Positions 41,297 to 42,698 of a stretch of DNA of 42,698 nt are shown piece by piece. The first letter of the stretch is position 1. Every line of letters begins with the position of its first letter. The position numbers and the translations under genes were made by a program. The notes below the pieces were generated by a model. It did not search any database, was not told the DNA's origin, and was given only the letters and a program-made list of their open reading frames with translations. Source of the DNA: Haloprofundus marisrubri (GTDB taxonomy: Archaea > Halobacteriota > Halobacteria > Halobacteriales > Haloferacaceae). The stretch is taken from NCBI RefSeq assembly GCF_001469955.1, contig NZ_LOPU01000041.1, positions 1 through 42,698 of the forward strand, read 5' to 3'.

Positions 41297-41443
41297 CGTC
41301 TCTCACCTGTCGAAGAGCGTGTCGACGTCGCCGGACTCGTCGCGACCGGTATACCGTCTCAACAACGGTGGGACACTTAACGAAGAAGTCCGAATCCGGT
41401 CGGTACGTCCCCTACCGGAAGATGAGAGAGACGTTTCACGCCC

Positions 41444-41451
41444 GATTTATA
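41444..41451 (+). promoter_or_regulatory. TATA box of the NarO-like regulator gene
   Basis: GATTTATA is centred about 27 nt before ATG 41475 and marks that ATG as the start of a leaderless message. Confidence 0.55.
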
Positions 41452-41474
41452 CCGAGCAGGTCTGCTATCGAGGT

Positions 41475-42116
41475 ATGGACGCCGGAATCCACGCACAGAT
41501 ACAGGTGAGCGGCGTCGAAGGCTGTCCTGCTGCATCCCTGAGCGAGGATGTCGAAATCGAATCTGTCGTCCTCGACCGCCAAACGGGGTCCCGGGACGGT
41601 ACCGTCGTCGGTGAAGTCACCGTCGACCACGCTGACACCGAGATGGAGGCTCCCGAGGGCGTCCAACGGGTGTTCGACGACGACACCCGCTCCGTGTATC
41701 GGTTCGTGAACCGAACCGGTGACTGCCCCTGTGGTCGCGTTCCCGACCACGGCTGTCCCGTTCGTACGGTTCGCGCCGATTCCGGGTCGCTCTTGCTGTC
41801 GTTTATCGCCTCTGACGTCCAGACGCTTCGGTCTATCGTCACCGACCTTCGGTCCTGCTGTGGAGCAGTCCGTGTACAGCGCTTGACGCAGTCGACGCCA
41901 GAGTCCCAACGCCTCCTGTTCGTAAACCGCGAGGCGTTCACCGACCGACAGTACGAGGTCCTGCAGACGGCCCACGAGATGGGGTACTTCGCCCGCCCGA
42001 AACGAGCCGACTCGGCGGCGGTCGCAGCGGAGTTGGGTATCTCGGTGGCGACGTTCAGCGAGCATCTCGCTGTCGCGCAGGAGAAGCTTCTCGACCAAGT
42101 ACTGACAAAAAAGTGA
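41475..42116 (+). CDS. HTH_10 (Bat-like) regulator with NarO-type Cys motif
   Basis: The 213-residue protein has a Cys-containing sensor half and a C-terminal HTH_10 domain, the latter with L-T-x-R-Q-Y-E-V-L-x-x-A-like F-T-D-R-Q-Y-E-V-L-Q-T-A-H and A-A-E-L-G-I-S-V-A-T-F-S-E-H-L. The Cys pattern is C17, then C84-P-C86 and C94, i.e. C-Xn-C-X-C-X7-C, as described for NarO, the haloarchaeal anaerobic/denitrification activator thought to hold an iron-sulphur or other redox centre. C-C-G occurs again later. The truncated haemoglobin gene follows 102 bp downstream, so it may respond to oxygen or nitric oxide and control that gene. ATG 41475 is fixed by the TATA box. Confidence 0.87.
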   Translation: MDAGIHAQIQVSGVEGCPAASLSEDVEIESVVLDRQTGSRDGTVVGEVTVDHADTEMEAPEGVQRVFDDDTRSVYRFVNRTGDCPCGRVPDHGCPVRTVRADSGSLLLSFIASDVQTLRSIVTDLRSCCGAVRVQRLTQSTPESQRLLFVNREAFTDRQYEVLQTAHEMGYFARPKRADSAAVAAELGISVATFSEHLAVAQEKLLDQVLTKK

Positions 42117-42218
42117 CAACCACTCTGGAGCGTGTGATTTTCTGACTAGCAGTGATAAAAACCCGAGTGTCTTAGCGAGAACAGATATCGGCTCAGTACT
42201 CGAAAAGACGACCGTTCG

Positions 42219-42581
42219 ATGTCCGAAACCATCTATCGAAGAATCGGTGGGAGAGATGCTGTCGAAACCGTCGTAAACGACTTCTACGACCGCGTTCTTG
42301 CGGACGAGCGACTCGTCGGGTACTTCGAGGGAATGGAGATGGAACAGCTCCGTGCCCACCAAGTCCAGTTCGTCAGTTCCGTCGCCGGTGGCCCAGTCGA
42401 GTACAGCGGTGAGAACATGCGTGAAGCACACGCCCACCTCGACATCACCGAGGCGGACTTCGACGCCGTCGGCGTCCATCTCGAACGTGCCTTGCGCGAA
42501 AACGGTGTCGGCGACGACGACGTCGAGAGCATTATGGACGAAGTCGTCGCGCTGAAAGACCCGATACTGGGTCGGACGTAG
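42219..42581 (+). CDS. Group I truncated haemoglobin
   Basis: The 120-residue protein has the truncated globin fold: I-G-G-R-D-A-V at the start, F-Y-D-R-V-L-A-D for helix B with its distal aromatic residue, and M-R-E-A-H71-A-H for the proximal His. The C-terminal helix is full length. Such globins bind O2 and NO and often detoxify nitric oxide. It follows the NarO-like regulator on the same strand but with its own 102-bp upstream region. Confidence 0.92.
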   Translation: MSETIYRRIGGRDAVETVVNDFYDRVLADERLVGYFEGMEMEQLRAHQVQFVSSVAGGPVEYSGENMREAHAHLDITEADFDAVGVHLERALRENGVGDDDVESIMDEVVALKDPILGRT

Positions 42582-42636
42582 CTGTACCGTCCAGTTCCGT
42601 ACGTCGAAACGTTCGCTCTTCTATCTTTTCAAGGCG

Positions 42637-42673
42637 AGAATCCCGCACTTTAGGGCGGGCGTGAAGCCGACAA
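42637..42673 (+). other. IS200/IS605-like 3' end hairpin
   Basis: GAATCCCGC followed by a hairpin (CCCGC 42642-42646 with GCGGG 42655-42659, inner CT/AG pairing around a TT loop) and a G-A-rich tail resembles the right end, or omega-RNA scaffold, of haloarchaeal IS1341-type tnpB elements. No tnpB gene precedes it on this strand, so it may be a solo end, a remnant or a short derivative element; the window ends 25 bp later. The assignment is by resemblance only. Confidence 0.35.
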
Positions 42674-42698
42674 CTCCTACACGGACCACAGTCGGTTG

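Noticed and set aside
42200-42216. CGAA and TTCG inverted half-sites just before the globin gene as a NarO operator
   Set aside because: The spacing of ten bases and the position next to the start codon do not fit a clear activator site, and such tetramers are common here.

Overview
The window is chromosomal or megaplasmid DNA from a halophilic archaeon (class Halobacteria, most like the Haloferacaceae). The evidence is the high GC content with G/C-rich third codon positions, very acidic proteins, Tat-lipoprotein halocyanins, HTH_10 and haloarchaeal PadR regulators, TATA-like boxes about 25-31 nt upstream of start codons (leaderless transcripts), and ATGA stop/start overlaps inside operons. 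No rRNA, tRNA or CRISPR array was found.

Region 1 (1-8614) looks like a copper/respiration island. It holds the end of a DUF2182 membrane protein coupled to a beta-propeller lipoprotein. These are followed by a CopZ-like copper chaperone, a two-half permease with a Cys-rich metal-binding insert, an MFS-like membrane protein, and a complete A-type haem-copper oxidase subunit I with no subunit II or III beside it. A PadR regulator, a small membrane protein, a second propeller paralogue without a signal peptide, and another small membrane protein complete the region. Region 2 (8655-13582) is an acyl-CoA locus: a cytochrome P450 and a PaaG-like crotonase face away from a thiolase and an unusual fusion of a catalytically degenerate HMG-CoA-synthase-like domain with a DUF35 zinc-ribbon/OB domain.

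Region 3 (13692-24673) carries housekeeping and accessory genes: metallo-hydrolase, HtpX protease, MFS transporter, PadR regulator, diacylglycerol-kinase-like lipid kinase, Tat-exported protein, CopD-like membrane protein, halocyanin, YunG-domain protein, two small haloarchaeal proteins and an RtcB-family RNA ligase. Region 4 (25263-29576) is a CARDB-domain exported protein, with a possible 59-residue leader gene, followed by an ABC-2 exporter (one ATPase, two permeases).

Region 5 (29582-31945) is a fossil compound transposon. Two directly oriented but diverged IS6-family elements, both with dead transposases, bracket one two-domain cupredoxin gene. The whole unit is flanked by a perfect 8-bp target duplication.

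Region 6 (32318-42698) contains membrane and regulatory genes, a beta-lactamase-fold serine hydrolase with a membrane tail, a degenerate metallo-beta-lactamase-like protein, a gamma-carbonic-anhydrase-like protein, a VIT1/CCC1 transporter, a Ca2+-type P-type ATPase, and a NarO-like Cys-motif HTH_10 regulator followed by a truncated haemoglobin. The right edge enters a hairpin resembling the 3' end of a haloarchaeal IS200/IS605 (TnpB) element.

The recurring theme is copper and electron transfer: chaperone, permease, CoxI, CopD-like protein, halocyanin and transposon-borne di-cupredoxin. All functional statements are from motif reading by eye; no database search was run.
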